Shown: positions 11,308 to 24,005, numbered from the stretch's first letter. The stretch is 64,000 bases of DNA from Hoplostethus atlanticus (GCA_034670405.1 JAXDDX010000061.1:529001-593000); one strand, 5' to 3'. A program made the numbers and translations. Notes: generated from the sequence alone by a model not told the origin.

Positions 11308-11820
11308 CAGTCGCAACATATTTCTGCATGCATTCCTGTGTGATGGTTCGAGTCTCAGAAGTTGTTTACTCGGTCTCAGAGTGGGAAACTGGACCCGTGC
11401 CTTCACTTCGCTCAACGATGGATTTTAATGCAACTGTTATTGAACACATCTGCATCTTTAACTTCCTTCTGACCTCATTTTGGGATTAAAACCTCATTTT
11501 ACTTTAATGATTATGGAGCAATTGGCATTTCTACTCCGTTCTTAATTGGAATTTGTCTAGTAGACTACCTGGTTTGGGAATGGTTGTGCATCCTCTCATC
11601 ATCTGGTGTCCCGCTACAGACATTGTGGTTTATGAACCCCTGCAGTAAAGGTATGGAGTAGCCCGACGTGGGACTCAGCAGGACCAGGATGAGGACCAGG
11701 TTTGTGGTCTTGACCCCTTGTTTAAAAAAGAGGGATTCACAGGCAGAGAGTAGCCAGACATAATATGGTGGAAATGTTTTTAAATGGTGTGGATTTCCCA
11801 GTGAACTTGCCTAACCCAGT
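11305..11820. other. No gene seen
   Basis: Unique-looking sequence without a supported feature. Confidence 0.4.
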
Positions 11821-11821
11821 G

Positions 11822-11835
11822 CACACACACACACA

Positions 11836-11866
<31 letters not shown>

Positions 11867-11953
11867 AGAGTTAATAACCGTTCCTCTTGATAAGAGCCAT
11901 GTGTTTCTGATTCAGTCATGTGTAATGAAGTTAGCTTGGGCTGGAGCAGTACC

Positions 11954-11987
<34 letters not shown>
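11822..11987. repeat. CA tract and GT tract pair
   Basis: Imperfect (CA)n at about 11822-11864 and (GT)n at about 11958-11987 lie about 95 bases apart. Being complementary on one strand, they could pair as a large hairpin. Confidence 0.85.
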
Positions 11988-11991
<4 letters not shown>

Positions 11992-12724
11992 CAACGATAT
12001 GAACTGACCTGATTGAGAACACGAGGATCGCATCTGCCCTCCCAATAAAACCGCTGAACTCTCTCAGTGTCACTTTCCTGCCTCTTTGGCCTTTTGTGCA
12101 GAAATATGGCAGGCAGCGAGAAAGAGGTCAAGGGTCGAACGGGAGGACGAGGGGAGGGACAGACAGGCAAACAGAGAGACAGGAAAAGAGATCAGTGGAC
12201 GCTTAGTGTCACCTTTCTCTTTTTATGACTGCTTTAAATTAGAGCATGTTGAATTTCCCATAACAGCAGTAAATGATACCAATTGATTTCAGACTGAGGG
12301 TCAGCTGAGGTTTAAAAGTTGAAAACAGACTTTAATGGTGACGTTTCATCTCGGCTGGATATACGTCGACCTCAATTCAAGATTTATTGGATTTAATTGA
12401 GGTGCCATAAAACACTGCAACGTTTTCTTGAGCCACATCACTGCCTTGGACTAACTCTCTCTCCGTCTGCAGGGAGCTTGCTGGGATTTTCACCCCCCAG
12501 TCATGTTTCAGGTTCGGTTTTAAATCCGACAACCTACAACTGTTCACCTAAAAAATCTACATTTGGCGAAGCGTTTAATAATGTGTGCCAAAACGACAGC
12601 GTGTCCTCCTTACTGCTAGAAGCGCTCCGAGCTCCGCGGCTCACAGAGGAGCAGGACTCTGACATTTAAAACTTTAAAGTCTGCCTCCGTCCAAAATCCC
12701 CCCAAAATCTCCCTGTTCATCCAC

Positions 12725-12804
12725 AGCAGGGCCAGACTCTGACTCTACTCTACTTCTTTTTTTACTCTACTTTTCAGACCGAGGAGAGTGCAGCAGGACA
12801 GAGG
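12725..12804 (+). other. Candidate short exon context (unproven)
   Basis: A long pyrimidine tract ends in ttttcag at 12771-12777. A 26-base segment (12778-12803) follows and is bounded by GTAG at 12804. The arrangement resembles a 3-prime splice site, microexon and 5-prime splice site. The rest of 12390-12990 is moderately GC-rich with no recognised coding. This is pattern only; pyrimidine runs are common here. Confidence 0.15.
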
Positions 12805-12995
12805 TAGCTGGGATCCCCGGACCCCCCCCCTGAGGCCCCCCGCCTCCTCCTCCATCTCTACACCCTCCCCTCTTCTTCCTCTCTGTAGTTGTAAACTGTG
12901 ATCTGCTGTCAGTTTCCATCAGACAGGTCAGGTGGAAGACAAGAGGAAGGGAAGGATCACTGCTACTGACCTCTCCTCTTCCTCTCTCTGTCAGG

Positions 12996-13036
12996 ATGAA
13001 GAGAGAGAGAGAGAGAGGGAGAGGGAGAGAGAGAGG
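12996..13036. repeat. Imperfect (GA)n tract
   Basis: GA dinucleotides with a few GGGA interruptions. Confidence 0.85.
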
Positions 13037-13136
13037 CGAGGTAGGAGGGGGAGACAGACTGACAGAAAGACAACTCCTGCAGGGTGGGACAGGAAGAGAC
13101 TTGGCCTATTTTCTTTTGAAGTGTGTGTCAGATCTT

Positions 13137-13140
<4 letters not shown>

Positions 13141-13187
<47 letters not shown>
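13141..13187. repeat. (GT)n microsatellite, ~23 units
   Basis: Uninterrupted tract after a T run. Confidence 0.97.
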
Positions 13188-13190
<3 letters not shown>

Positions 13191-13357
13191 GGGGGGCAGT
13201 CTCTTTACAAGGGGACTTGATGCTGTCAGATTATATTTGAGCCCTAATACATAGTGTGTCACTGAACTGAAAAATTGCTGATTGTCATCTAAAAGACGGC
13301 GTGCTTTAATAGCGAAGACTTCATCACTAATTACCCCATCATCAGCTTCCACTTCAC

Positions 13358-13387
13358 AACACACACACACACACACACACACACACA
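13358..13387. repeat. (CA)n microsatellite, ~15 units
   Basis: Uninterrupted CA tract. Confidence 0.96.
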
Positions 13388-14395
13388 GCCTCAGACAGAG
13401 CTCGATAGGTTTTCAGGATCACACAAGAGAGAGAGAGGACGGATGTGGGAAAGAGGTGAAGAACGTCGAGAGGAGGAGGCGGAGGAAGAGAAAAAGACGA
13501 GAGTGAGGGACAACAAGATGGAGAGAGAATTAAATAAACACAAGGAAGAGGGAAGAGACCGGAGAGAGGAGGACAGTGAAAAGAAAATCAGAGGTACTAA
13601 GAAAGAGACTTTTTTAAGGTAGGACTTGTGAGGCTTGGTGGTCGATGGCTGAGTACAACGGGGAGGCTTGTTCATAGAGGTCAGTGTCTACAAACAGAAG
13701 CATGAAGATGAGCAGTGTGTCCTGGAGGATGATGCGGTTGAATATGACCCCATGACCTTGTGTGTCCATCTCCAGTTAAAATGTTAAAATGTCCTTGAGC
13801 CGGACCCTGAAGTCCTACCTGCTCTGGACAAGATCCTCATCTAAGACTCTTGCTCGCTTCAACAAAACTGTTTACAGTGGAAATGGAAAAGAAAATCCCC
13901 CCATGGTGCATCTGTCCTGCAACCATCCTGCAACAGCCACCGCCGACGGTATTCTTTGCACCCTCTGTTGGCCAGAAAGGAAACAAAATTGTACTTTTGT
14001 TAATTTTTCCAATCGTCTCAGAGGTGCAGCGGTTCGGCAGTCACACATGCAGTAAAAGAAAGCGGGTCTTTTATAACGGCTACATCTGTGTCCTACTTGA
14101 AACGACCCAACGCTCTATCAAGCTCTAAAAACACACTGAATCATTAGCAGAAGCTTGTGTGGCTTATTTGATTTAAATTGCTAAGTGAAGGTGGGAGGAG
14201 AGAGAAAAGGAGCAACTAAGGAAGAGAGATAATTAAGCCTATTTCTTCTGGATTGCAGGCAGCTCTTAGTGTGGTTATCATGAGGGTGGGGGCTAAATCC
14301 CTTCCTACTCCTCACTAATAGGGGCAGATAGAGACAGTAAATGAACTGTGGCTGTATTACACGTACCCTGGGAACTGGACAATTAGACTGCTGCG
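13388..14395. other. Purine-rich then unique sequence, no gene seen
   Basis: 13420-13620 is purine-rich. The overlapping frames at 13789-14128 show no domain. No element recognised. Confidence 0.4.
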
Positions 14396-14435
<40 letters not shown>

Positions 14436-14498
14436 CACAGCTAGATTATTTTCTATGGGTGAGAGTTGTACCACACACACACACACACACACACACAG
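14396..14498. repeat. Two (CA)n tracts
   Basis: About 14397-14433 and 14472-14497. Confidence 0.96.
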
Positions 14499-14539
14499 TC
14501 AGTTAAGAGGCATTGTAAACTACACACACACATTACAAG

Positions 14540-15300
14540 CAACTATAGGTTGGAGACACAGTTAAGGGTGATTCAAATGCCACGTAAACACAGAAGCAGC
14601 CCACGCCTGATGTTGTGCGGTGCAGCAGGGCCTTGTTGGTGCGAAGCCCCCGGAGAGTCCAGGTTGTAAACCGGGCCCCTAATGAAATCCACCATCAGAT
14701 ACCCGCAAGGCTGGCTGTGTCATTGGCTGTCAACACGGATCGCACCTCCGAAAACAGCCTGTCAGACAAGAAGCAGGGAAATTGGTGATTTTAGGGTGTT
14801 GAAGCATTCCTTCCTTATTCTTAATGTCTTGTATATATTGTGTATATACTTTTTTTAACGGTGGTTTTTCCCTCTCAGTCGGTCAGATTGTGTATTAAAT
14901 GTCAATCTGCTGCAGAATAAAACCTAGTGAAGTGAGGTTTTACTTTTCCCCACATGACAAAACCTGGTAAATTCATTCAAGTAGTATCAAAGTAGTAAAA
15001 GTCGTATGAAACTGATGTACGTGATATGAGAATATTAACACAATTTTCTGAAAATACAGTTTATTTTTGTCACTATTGATGGTTGCTTGCCTTCTGATGA
15101 GTGGTTGTCCACTTTTTATGTACCACTACATCACTGCACAATACCATTTAAAAACCTTTTCTAATGTTTAAATATCTCATCGTGCTCGTAATCTTCTTAT
15201 ATATGAACACTACTATCCTCTAGTCTTTCAACCAAGCGCAGTAGATGACATGGGAAGACAAAAGTCCTCGTTGGCTATCTGTGCAGTAGTTGAACATCCT
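14540..15300. other. No gene seen
   Basis: Unique-looking, AT-rich in the second half. No recognised feature. Confidence 0.4.
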
Positions 15301-15322
15301 GTGTGTAATGGTATGTAACTGC

Positions 15323-15370
15323 ATGTGTGAGATGTGTGAGATGTGTGAGATGTGTGAGATGTGTGAGATG
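15323..15370 (+). repeat. 9-bp tandem repeat (atgtgtgag) x 5
   Basis: Five perfect nine-base units from 15323, then a partial atg. Confidence 0.97.
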
Positions 15371-15648
15371 CCTCTGGTGTTTTCTGAGAGTCAATTTTGC
15401 ACTTCAGTGACGACCCAAAGAAACAAAACACAGCTCATAAACACGACATACATGACATAGATGACAGCCAGCAGATTGACGGCCTCTCTTTATGTGTCTC
15501 CCCTCTACCAACTCTCTCCTCGTCTCCCTATTCCTCTCTCTCTCCTTGTTTCTTTCTCCCCCACTGTCTCCCCTCTCTCAGTAGGGGGTCTTCACACGAA
15601 GCTGGTCCACTTTTGAGTCTGCAGCGTCTTTGAAGTCCAGACATCTCT

Positions 15649-15965
15649 TCTCCTCTCCTCACCTGCCTTCTGCTCATCCCCTGCCTTATCTCCACTTCTC
15701 TCATTTTCTCCTCCCCTCCCCTCTCGTCTTTCATCTCCTCTTCTCTCCCCTCCTTATGTCACCCCTCCCCTCCTATTCTTTTCTCCCATCTCAGCTGCTC
15801 TCCTCTTCCATCCTCTCCTCCTCCCGTTCTCCTACGTTTCTTCTCTTCATCTCTTGTCCTCTCCTCTCCCCCTTTGATCCAGTGCATTTCTTCATTGGCT
15901 AGGAGGCATTTTCCTTTGAGCTGACTTGACTAGAGTTTGACTAACTGCTGTACAGTTTATTACAC
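15649..15965 (+). repeat. Pyrimidine-rich repeat, copy A
   Basis: Runs parallel to 17708-17993. Shared words in order include ctcctctcctcacct, ctgccttatctccacttct, ccttatgtcacc, ttcttttctcccatctc, ctctcctcttccatcctct, cttgtcctctcctctcccc, tttgatcca, attggct, gcattttcttttgagctg, tgacttgact and gcagttta. The shared non-pyrimidine 3-prime end (about 100 bases) shows real homology rather than shared base composition. Confidence 0.85.
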
Positions 15966-15969
15966 TTAC

Positions 15970-17362
15970 AGCACTTACACTCCTTCACTACAGGTTCTTC
16001 AACTTTTCAGCAGCATTCATGAGTAAAATTACCCAATCCCTACTCACATTCACTCACATGTCAATCACACATCTCTCTCTCTCAGAGTTTTGACATAGTA
16101 TGTCTTCTTAAAACTCCCTACGCTACTGGTGTGTATCCCATCGTTTTCCCTTAGTCCTGCCTCTCAGTTTGCATCTGTTCCATGTATCAGACTGTGGTTA
16201 AAACCTCTTCTGACTAGATGAATTAGTCCTACTGAACAGTGACTATTCACACTACTGCTGTTGCCATGAGCCTACTGAAACCCCATCTGAAGCCCAATGC
16301 TCCTTTACCAAAGCTCAGCACATCTTTTCCATGAAACAATAAGAAAAATAAGGCGGCGCTGTAGCGGTATCAGGGGAGCAGGCAGCCTTCGTCAACTTGC
16401 CGGGTTAAATATGGGGTTCAGAAACTGCTGGCTGACTACTTTCAACATGTGTATTTACTTGCAACGGTATGCATCCGTTGCACGTCGTATATCTTTGTTG
16501 CTGTGAACAATTCTAATTTTAATTCATTAGACTCAGCTTATTCGGTTCACAGCAAACTTCAGCATTTGTCAGACAGCACCATGTGTTAGAGCGGCTGAGA
16601 ATAACAAGACGCTGCCTCAGCATCTGGAGAGCTGCTGGTCTGCTGATTAGCGTCCATGGATACAGCAGTTCAGCTAGTCTAGGCCTACAGGCTCTAACAG
16701 TACACCTCCTCTTCTTGTTGTTTGTTTTGATTTGGCATGAGCCCTTTTTTTACTTCACCTGCACAGATTAATTAATTTCTCCTTTTTTTTTTTACATTTC
16801 ATATTTTGTTTTATCACTCTGCTAATATGTTTTAAACGTAAACTAAACAAAAGGCATAAAAAAACATGCAACTGGCACTCACCCTCATCATCAGCCTAAT
16901 TTTAAGATTCATTCAGGAGAGTGGAGCGCTTGCTGCAGTTTGTATTTTGCTCTGACGTTTTTTGAGTTGTCGCTGCCTGTGTGCGGCGAAGTGTCCATAC
17001 CCGCCGGCACAATTTAATTTGGGTAAAATTAAGCAAATCTATGTTGTCTCAATTAGAGGAGATGGGACTCCTTCCTGCTGCAGCACCACTCTGTGATTAA
17101 GGCTGATAAGACGGGTGAATGTTTACATAAAATCTTGCCTAGTGCAGATTTAGCTGAGAACATGTTCTTGTTTGCAGTAAACAAGAAAAACTGCTGTCAG
17201 ACTTTGACAGTCTATCAACCTTGCTATTCTTTTGTCATGTTCCAGTGTTTTCCTCCACTCCTTTGCGGTGTGTTTCCCAATATGATTACTCATTGGTACA
17301 GGGTACAAGGCTCAAAATACAATGCACCAAAAACGAGTTTATATATACTCAGACACACTGGA

Positions 17363-17365
<3 letters not shown>
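15970..17365. other. No gene seen
   Basis: Unique-looking sequence. 16900-17200 has homeodomain-like ATTA words and could be regulatory, but nothing can be shown. Confidence 0.35.

Positions 17366-17366
<1 letters not shown>

Positions 17367-17396
<30 letters not shown>
17367..17396. repeat. (CA)n microsatellite, ~15 units
   Basis: Uninterrupted CA tract. Confidence 0.96.
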
Positions 17397-17398
<2 letters not shown>

Positions 17399-17707
17399 CT
17401 TTGTCACAAGACACCATGCATGGTCACTGATGACTGTTCAGGGAAATGAAACTTGTTCTGCCTTTGTCCTGTTCGCGCTCGTCTCCTGGCGGCGGACTCA
17501 CAGGTGAACTCTTTCCCAGGAGGAGTTTAACGGCGGGTGCAGGCAGGGTGGTCACGGTGATGCATGGCTGCACCGCGGAGCAGCCGGTGGGGCGACTGCA
17601 TGGGGAGAGGAGGGGAGGACAGGACAGGAGGCAAGGAGAGGAGAGAGGGAGAAAGAAGGGATGGGATTGTTCCTCAGTGAAGATGTTGTTCTGTATTTCC
17701 CTACTTT

Positions 17708-17993
17708 CCTCTCCTCACCTATCTCCTATTTCCTCTCCTCTGGTCATCTCCTGCCTTATCTCCACTTCTGTCCTACCTTACCTCCACCCTCCTTATGTCA
17801 CCTCTCCCCTCCATTCTTTTCTCCCATCTCCACTTCTCTCCTCTTCCATCCTCTGCCTTTCTTCTCTCCACTTTCCATCCCTTGTCCTCTCCTCTCCCCC
17901 CTTTGATCCATTATTTCTCCATTGGCTGCAATGCATTTTTCTTTGAGCTGGCTGACTTGACTGGACTTTGGCTAAGTGGTGTGCAGTTTACCA
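17708..17993 (+). repeat. Pyrimidine-rich repeat, copy B
   Basis: Second copy of the 15649-15965 repeat, same orientation, about 2.06 kb away, with a number of substitutions and small gaps. The open frame across it (17446-17946) is a by-product of the pyrimidine bias. Confidence 0.85.
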
Positions 17994-18469
17994 CGCGTAC
18001 TTTCTGAAAACTACACAATTATGAGTAATAATCAGAGTCGCGGGAGGGCACCGGGAGTTGAACTTTTAAAAGTGGCCTCCTCCGCCTCTTTAATTCCTCC
18101 TTTCATTGCAAGAGATTGTAAAAAAATATCACCGCGAATGGAACGGCGAATATCCGTGGCTTGACACTGAGAATGAATACAAGTCAATTGCAAAGCGTAT
18201 TTTCTGTCACCCGTGGAGGAATATGTGATGTTACGCAACATGGTTGAGGAAATGACCGGGGTCAAATTGCAAGGAGTCTAGCTGCAATTTCACAACTCCT
18301 GCTACCACAGCCATCACCTGAAGCTGGAGCTACATGAGTGAGATCACACTTGTCTGTTTGGATGTGTCATATAATGTCATTTTTGTACTACACACTGGAA
18401 GTGCAATATGCTGCTTGCAATTTGATTAATGATCATAATGGTTCCAGTAATTATGGTTTTTAATACTGA

Positions 18470-18564
18470 CAACGGTCACGTCATACCCTCGCTCTCCCCC
18501 GAACCTTCCTGTCTCTCTACTATCCAATAAAGGCCCAACAAAAAAAGCAACAACAACAAAAAAT
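18470..18564 (+). mobile_element. SINE 3-prime end (tail family with caataaagg)
   Basis: The words ctctccccc, cttcctgtctctctac and tatccaataaaggc, then an A-rich tail with CAA units, match the 3-prime part of tRNA-derived SINEs also seen at 56615-56784 (plus) and 39535-39680 (minus). The tRNA-like head is missing. Confidence 0.6.
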
Positions 18565-19590
18565 CACAGAAATGACAATTTTCCAGTCTCAGTGGTTTTA
18601 ATGACAATGACATTTACGTTTTTAAAGACTTTTGGTGACTTGTAGATCGTGTTGCTCGCAGTGTGGACGCTCGGTCAGATCTTAGTGTGTCTCCATTACC
18701 AGCTTGTCCTCACAACACCTCAGGAACTGGACTTTTCTTACTCTCTTGTCATCCCGACTTTGATAACACACACACCTTCACCTTCAACACTCAAATCAGT
18801 TTTGGAACAGGATTAGCGGTACAGTGGAAACACAGTCTGTCACACTGGGTCTCTGTAGCCGGCTTGTCCTCCGAGTACCTTGGCAATTAGATTATCCCAC
18901 TCACACGACAACACATAAACACATCTCACATCCACATACATATCACGTACGCACATGAGCATATAGTAACACACAGCATCCTAACCTGACACACACTTTA
19001 AAGAGATCACACACACACACACACTCAGAAACACAGATTTATGCACAGGCTGCAAAGGTGCACACACACACACACAAACGTGTACATGCATACAGGATCT
19101 TTACCTTGTTAGTGCAACACGCCTCCACTCACTCAAGACCACAATGTAGTTATGGCCTGCTCCGTGGATTTCATAGCATCCCATAATTTGACGTACATCG
19201 GTCTTAGCAACCTGCCATGAAGAAGTTCAAATCTGATAGCCACATTGATTCATGCTGTTATGAGATTACCGGCAGGCTTTGATCCCATAATGTGGCGTTT
19301 ATATTCTGTAGAGAGAGTTGGAGAGACCGGCGCCGGACCGCTCACCGTCACATTAACATTCTGTTATTAAATCAATAGCGCGAAACAGTCTGAATGTTTA
19401 TAGCGTCTGAATTCCTGTCAATAATTGCTAAGAAGGATGTAAACTACTGCTAGTTCAGTGTGTGAGGCTTTCATTTTTATATAGTGTCAGTATTAAATCA
19501 GTGGAATGGGCACACACACACAATGTATGAGATTAATGGAGCAAATACACACACACACACACACACACACAGATCCACTTTCTTTTTTTT
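18565..19590. other. Short CA runs; otherwise no gene seen
   Basis: Small CA runs at about 19008-19024, 19062-19076 and 19549-19572. The segment around 19320-19460 is CA-free and unique-looking. Confidence 0.4.
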
Positions 19591-19925
19591 TTACATTTTG
19601 AGGAATTTAGCTGATGGTTTTATCCAGAGTGACAATGAGTGAGGAGGTAGGGGTTCAGCGTCCCTCACACACACACACACCACACACACACACACACACA
19701 CTAAAACAATCATGTGTTTCCATTAAGTGCAACTGTCATTCATCACCACTAGAGCTGGTAGCGTTTCAGTGCCTTGCTTACGGGCCCGTTGGCAGTGTTG
19801 GAGGGCACTGCAGATGAGCTGCAAGCCCCTCCTGCCACTACCAGATGTACAGAGTGTACAAGATATTAGGGCCAGCTTCCTGCTGTTGCACCATTCTGCA
19901 CAATCCCTGTCCGTGATTGTCAAGA
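19591..19925 (-). mobile_element. SINE/LINE element with UnaL2-type tail, degraded
   Basis: Read on the minus strand, 19640-19591 gives gtcactctggataaaaccatc...gctaaattc. This is a degraded version of the tail at 54605-54662, including the GGATA loop word (19621-19625 complement). The body beyond a CA tract (19668-19702) contains a cttgctcaaggg-like word (19772-19790), typical of fish SINE/LINE bodies. The stem is no longer complementary. Confidence 0.5.
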
Positions 19926-21230
19926 GGACTAAAAACCCTCTTTAACGTCTCCTCACCTTTGCCTCCATCTCCCCTTCATGACTGAAATGGATTTAATGGG
20001 CGAAATCAATAAGGAATCACAGCTTTCACCTGGATTCACATGGTCAGCCCATTTCATGGAAACAGCAGGTCGCCCTAATGCTTTGTCCACTCAGTGTATA
20101 TTATACCATAATGCGGGTGGGAAAATAGCCTATTAGCCATTGAGCCGGCACTATGTAAGGCTGATGTGCTCCTAATGGTCCCTCTGGGTCCGGCTCTCAC
20201 CTCACCCTTTTGTCTTCATCCTCAGATCCTTATTATGTGGCAAGGACAGCAGGGTGACAGTGTGTCCCTGCTGCAAAGATTATCTTGTTAGAGAAGATTT
20301 CCCTTCAATTTTCCAAATGATTGTTGTAGGAGAGTGGTATATTTGAAGAGTTTCATTCCAAAATGAGAATGTAAGTAAATCAATACATTTGATAACATCC
20401 TCCTATATTTTAGAGACATTAAAACTTAAGGTAAAGATTTTATTTCCATATTGGATATAAAGCATTTTGGAAATCAACCTCTTCATTTCAGTGATGTCTC
20501 AAGATTCGGGATCTGCACTGTGACCAGATTTCCCTTTGGACTGAGTGGGCTCGCTGGTTCTGTAGAACACTTATCCCATCGTGAGTCATTTACTTGAAAA
20601 ATGTGACTCAACGCTATAATTTACTGCCCATGCAATCTGGGTTCCCTTTGTTGTGGTGCGTCTCTCACCCACGCATTGCCATTACACAGAAGTTAATTTC
20701 TACAGCTAAGACTTGTGCAGACTTGTGGTGACCTGTCTGACCAGTGACCTGTCTGACCGGTGCTGCGGTGCTGTTTGAGCAGCGACTCTCAGATGAGGTC
20801 TGCAAAAAAACAAAAAACAAATTGATCCACCACACGACGAGCACTTAAAACGGGTTTCCGTATCTGGATTCTTCTTCATCTTCTGTACTGTTCGTTTTAG
20901 TGAATGCAACACCTGCCCCCTAGTGTACGCGTTAACGCTACGTGCAAGTATATTGGCAAACTTCTGCGAATGACACCTGCACATGTAGGCAGATACGGAG
21001 ATGCAGAAGCATAAATCAGGCTTTACTCGGCCTTAAGTGTTCTGTAAGCAGCATGGACACCTGAGTGGTGCTTTACCTAACGTGATACACACACTAACAC
21101 ATACACACACACAGAGTCAGCAAGATATTCACTAATAAATACACACACACACAAACATTTTCATATCAACACAAATGTGTAAATATGCAAACATGTGTTG
21201 ACACTCAAAGAAGCACAGAAGGTGTGACAT
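19926..21230. other. No gene seen
   Basis: Unique-looking. A 16-bp tandem pair (gtgacctgtctgacc) lies at about 20728-20759. Confidence 0.4.
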
Positions 21231-21231
21231 G

Positions 21232-21254
21232 AACACACACACACACACACACAC
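21232..21254. repeat. (CA)n microsatellite
   Basis: About 11 CA units; short GT and CA words flank it. Confidence 0.9.
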
Positions 21255-21259
21255 ATGAT

Positions 21260-22180
21260 TTTTGTGCTTCTTAAAAATGTGTGTGTGCTTGCTGATGGTT
21301 GGGGCGGGGGGGGAATTACATGGGTTTTTTGAGTGGGTTTTCAGAGCAATCACACATCTGTAAAAGGCTTCTCTAAAAGTAGAGGTTCATTGACAAAAAG
21401 ATTTCCAGCTCCTACTTGAAGCTTGATTCATGATTAGGAACCTCAGTACTCCCACAGGGCCGGTATGCTATAATGGGAAGATGATGAGGCTTTTAAGTTG
21501 AAATTCACATTTCTAGAGATACTGAAATCACCATGTTTGCTGTGCATAACGATGTGCATCGACAGTTTTATGTTGGACTACAATCATTCACACAATAACC
21601 ACACGTGCAGATACAACTCATTTTAGCGTATAATAAAATGTGTTTCCATTATTTTGTCGGTGACCCTTTTTACTTAAGTGATTAAAAAAAGGTTGTAAGA
21701 TAGCCATTGATTGAAGAATTCAAATAAAAGTGAAACAGGCAAACATAACATACATATAAGCGGTTATGTGATTTTGGAGAGGTCTATGTGCTCCATCGCC
21801 AATAAATAAATAAAGTAGGCAGTAGTGAAAGACAAAACTCAATTAGCCAAATTTACAAAATGAAACCATCTTTTCCATGGTTGTTTATGAAATAATCAAT
21901 ATAAAACTTTATCAAGTCTTTTATTCTCATACCTGTACCCTAGCTAACATAAGGTACCTCACAGTGGCAGTAAAGCTAACAGACTTTAAACATAAACAAA
22001 GAGGACCACAGAAACATGCATCACTTCTAAAGCAGGATTTGGCTACTTTCTGGGTTTTTACAAGCTTTTATGAAACCTTTTATGAAATGGATAATAAAAG
22101 AAGAGATGAGATAAAAAGGCAACAAGTGAAAGACACGATTTTCCTCTTTGTCCACATCCTATCCCAGAGGCCCCCAGCCT
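21260..22180. other. No gene seen
   Basis: AT-rich, unique-looking. The frame at 21877-22191 (104 codons) is AT-biased and shows no domain. Confidence 0.4.
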
Positions 22181-22356
22181 CTCTTAGCTAGCAACAATCT
22201 GAGCACCGTATCCTAGCAACGCCACTTGCACTTGCCTAAAACGTTGGCGTTCATCGAGAGCGCTGTGTGGTCTTTTGAGTGCCTCCAAATTACAATTGGA
22301 CATTTGAGTGTGCACTGTGTTAATTTCAAATTTCAACCAAAACACAAAAGTGGTTG

Positions 22357-22393
22357 AGTGGCCACTTCTGAACACGCAAGCTAAGTGGCCACT
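22357..22393. other. Duplicated palindrome AGTGGCCACT
   Basis: The perfect 10-base palindrome occurs at 22357-22366 and 22384-22393. Nearby ggacatt (about 22298) and aatgtcc (about 22406) form a further inverted pair, so 22290-22420 is rich in inverted repeats. Confidence 0.55.
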
Positions 22394-22459
22394 TGATGGA
22401 CTGTTGAATGTCCAAGTGGCTGGTTCGAGTTGAGACGGGACATTAGCTGAATGTCTCGT

Positions 22460-23305
22460 TACAAAGAAATGCACCGAGGCCGTGATTCACCAAGACTGCA
22501 CTTTATTGGCAAATTGCGCCATTTTTTGATGTTCACTTACAACAGTTTAATAGCTCTGAGTCTCCGTTTTAGTCACCGAAAACATTTCTGCAAATTAAAT
22601 AGTAGTAGTGCATACATGCCCCCCAAAGGAGCCTTGCAGGTATTTACGCTGACTATTGACAAAGGAGAAAAAAACAGGGAGATGAGAAATGGTGCCAGGA
22701 ATTGAACAGACAGGATGCTTTGGCTGCAATAACTTGGCACATAGTTAACCCAAAGTGAATTCCACAGTGGTCATACACACAGACAGCATCTCAGCGTTAG
22801 TTCTGGAGGTTGGAAGTGAAATATTCTTGGACGGCGTAGCCTCTCCCTTAATTACCTGACTTGCTGGCATTGCTGCACAATAGCAATGCCATTCTGATCT
22901 CACTGCAAAAAGACTTGACTTACTGCCACCTTCCAACAATTTAATTTGCACCGCAGTAACTGTGGGAGCTGATGTTTCAATCCTGTAACCTGTAATTATT
23001 ATTATGTGAAAAAAGACGTATCACCAGCAGTATGTGGCTGCATTTGTCTTCCAGTACGATTTGGCACACTCTCTACTCTTCAGTATAGGACACAATATAC
23101 ACAGAGCAAAACATAAGTGGATCAGAGGCTGAGGGTACAAAACATTCAGAGCAACTCCCTCATGTTGAGTTGTACCCACAGTACATTTCTCCTTCATTAC
23201 CTCTGCCAAGGAGGTTATATTTTTTTACCCCGTTTGTCTGTCTGTTCTCAAAAACTTGGTGCACAAATAGGCCTTGGGAAAAGGAACAATTGATTAGATT
23301 TTCAT
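22460..23305. other. No gene seen
   Basis: Unique-looking sequence, no supported feature. Confidence 0.4.
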
Positions 23306-23308
23306 TTG

Positions 23309-23442
23309 GTGGCTCGGTGGTTAGTCGCCTCACAGCAAGACGCTCCCGGACTTGAGCCCCCAGCCCTTTCTGGGTGGCGTTTATATTTTCACCTCATGTA
23401 CTCATGGGTTTCCTCCAGGTGCTCTGTTTTCATCCCGGAGTC
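23309..23442 (+). mobile_element. V-SINE fragment (DANA/mermaid type)
   Basis: Contains, in family order, ggctcggtggttag, tcgcctcacagcaaga, a diverged B-box region (cttgagccc), tctgggtggcgttta, catgggtttcctccaggtgctc and cccggagtcc. This matches the known layout of zebrafish DANA/mermaid elements: a tRNA-like head, then a conserved central domain. The 5-prime start and the tail are not clear. Any copy this diverged is likely old and inactive. Confidence 0.8.
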
Positions 23443-24000
23443 CAACAACCTCAGTGCCAAGCTGAAGTGTGTGCCAATATTGAGACTGGAGGAAAGGTGA
23501 AGCAGCTCCCTCAAACCAGCCAGAGACAGTTAGAATAATACTTTAAGAGGCAATTATGCCTCCAAAATAAAAGCGTCAAATTTGTCGCTAGCACTTTTGG
23601 AAAAAGAATAATGTTGGTATAAATACATGGCGTGATTATATTTTCATTCATTGTAGAGGCCCCCTAAAGTATATCCACTTAGGTACTTAACATTACAAAT
23701 CAATAAAAAATCATGTCTTGCACCTGGATTCGCCTGGTTTGTCTTCATCATGTTTTGTGCATTGTTGGTTTCAGACATCAAATCTCATTAAACAGCAACA
23801 TTATACATTATAATATTATAATCCTACTCTAAACCATTACGGTACATTATGATGTGCTGATGCAGGCGGATGATGTAATCACACAGTCTGGACAGGTGTG
23901 GAGCTGCTGAAAATGGCAAACCGGGGACCCCACTTTATTGTACTTAGCCAGATGTGCACGACATTGCTCAATAATAATATTCCCTAAATGTCCCTCACAA
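23443..24000. other. No gene seen
   Basis: AT-rich, unique-looking. Confidence 0.4.
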
Positions 24001-24005
24001 AAGCC

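Noticed and set aside
17446..17946. 166-codon plus-strand frame
   Set aside because: The second half lies in the pyrimidine-rich repeat; composition keeps the frame open and no domain is visible.
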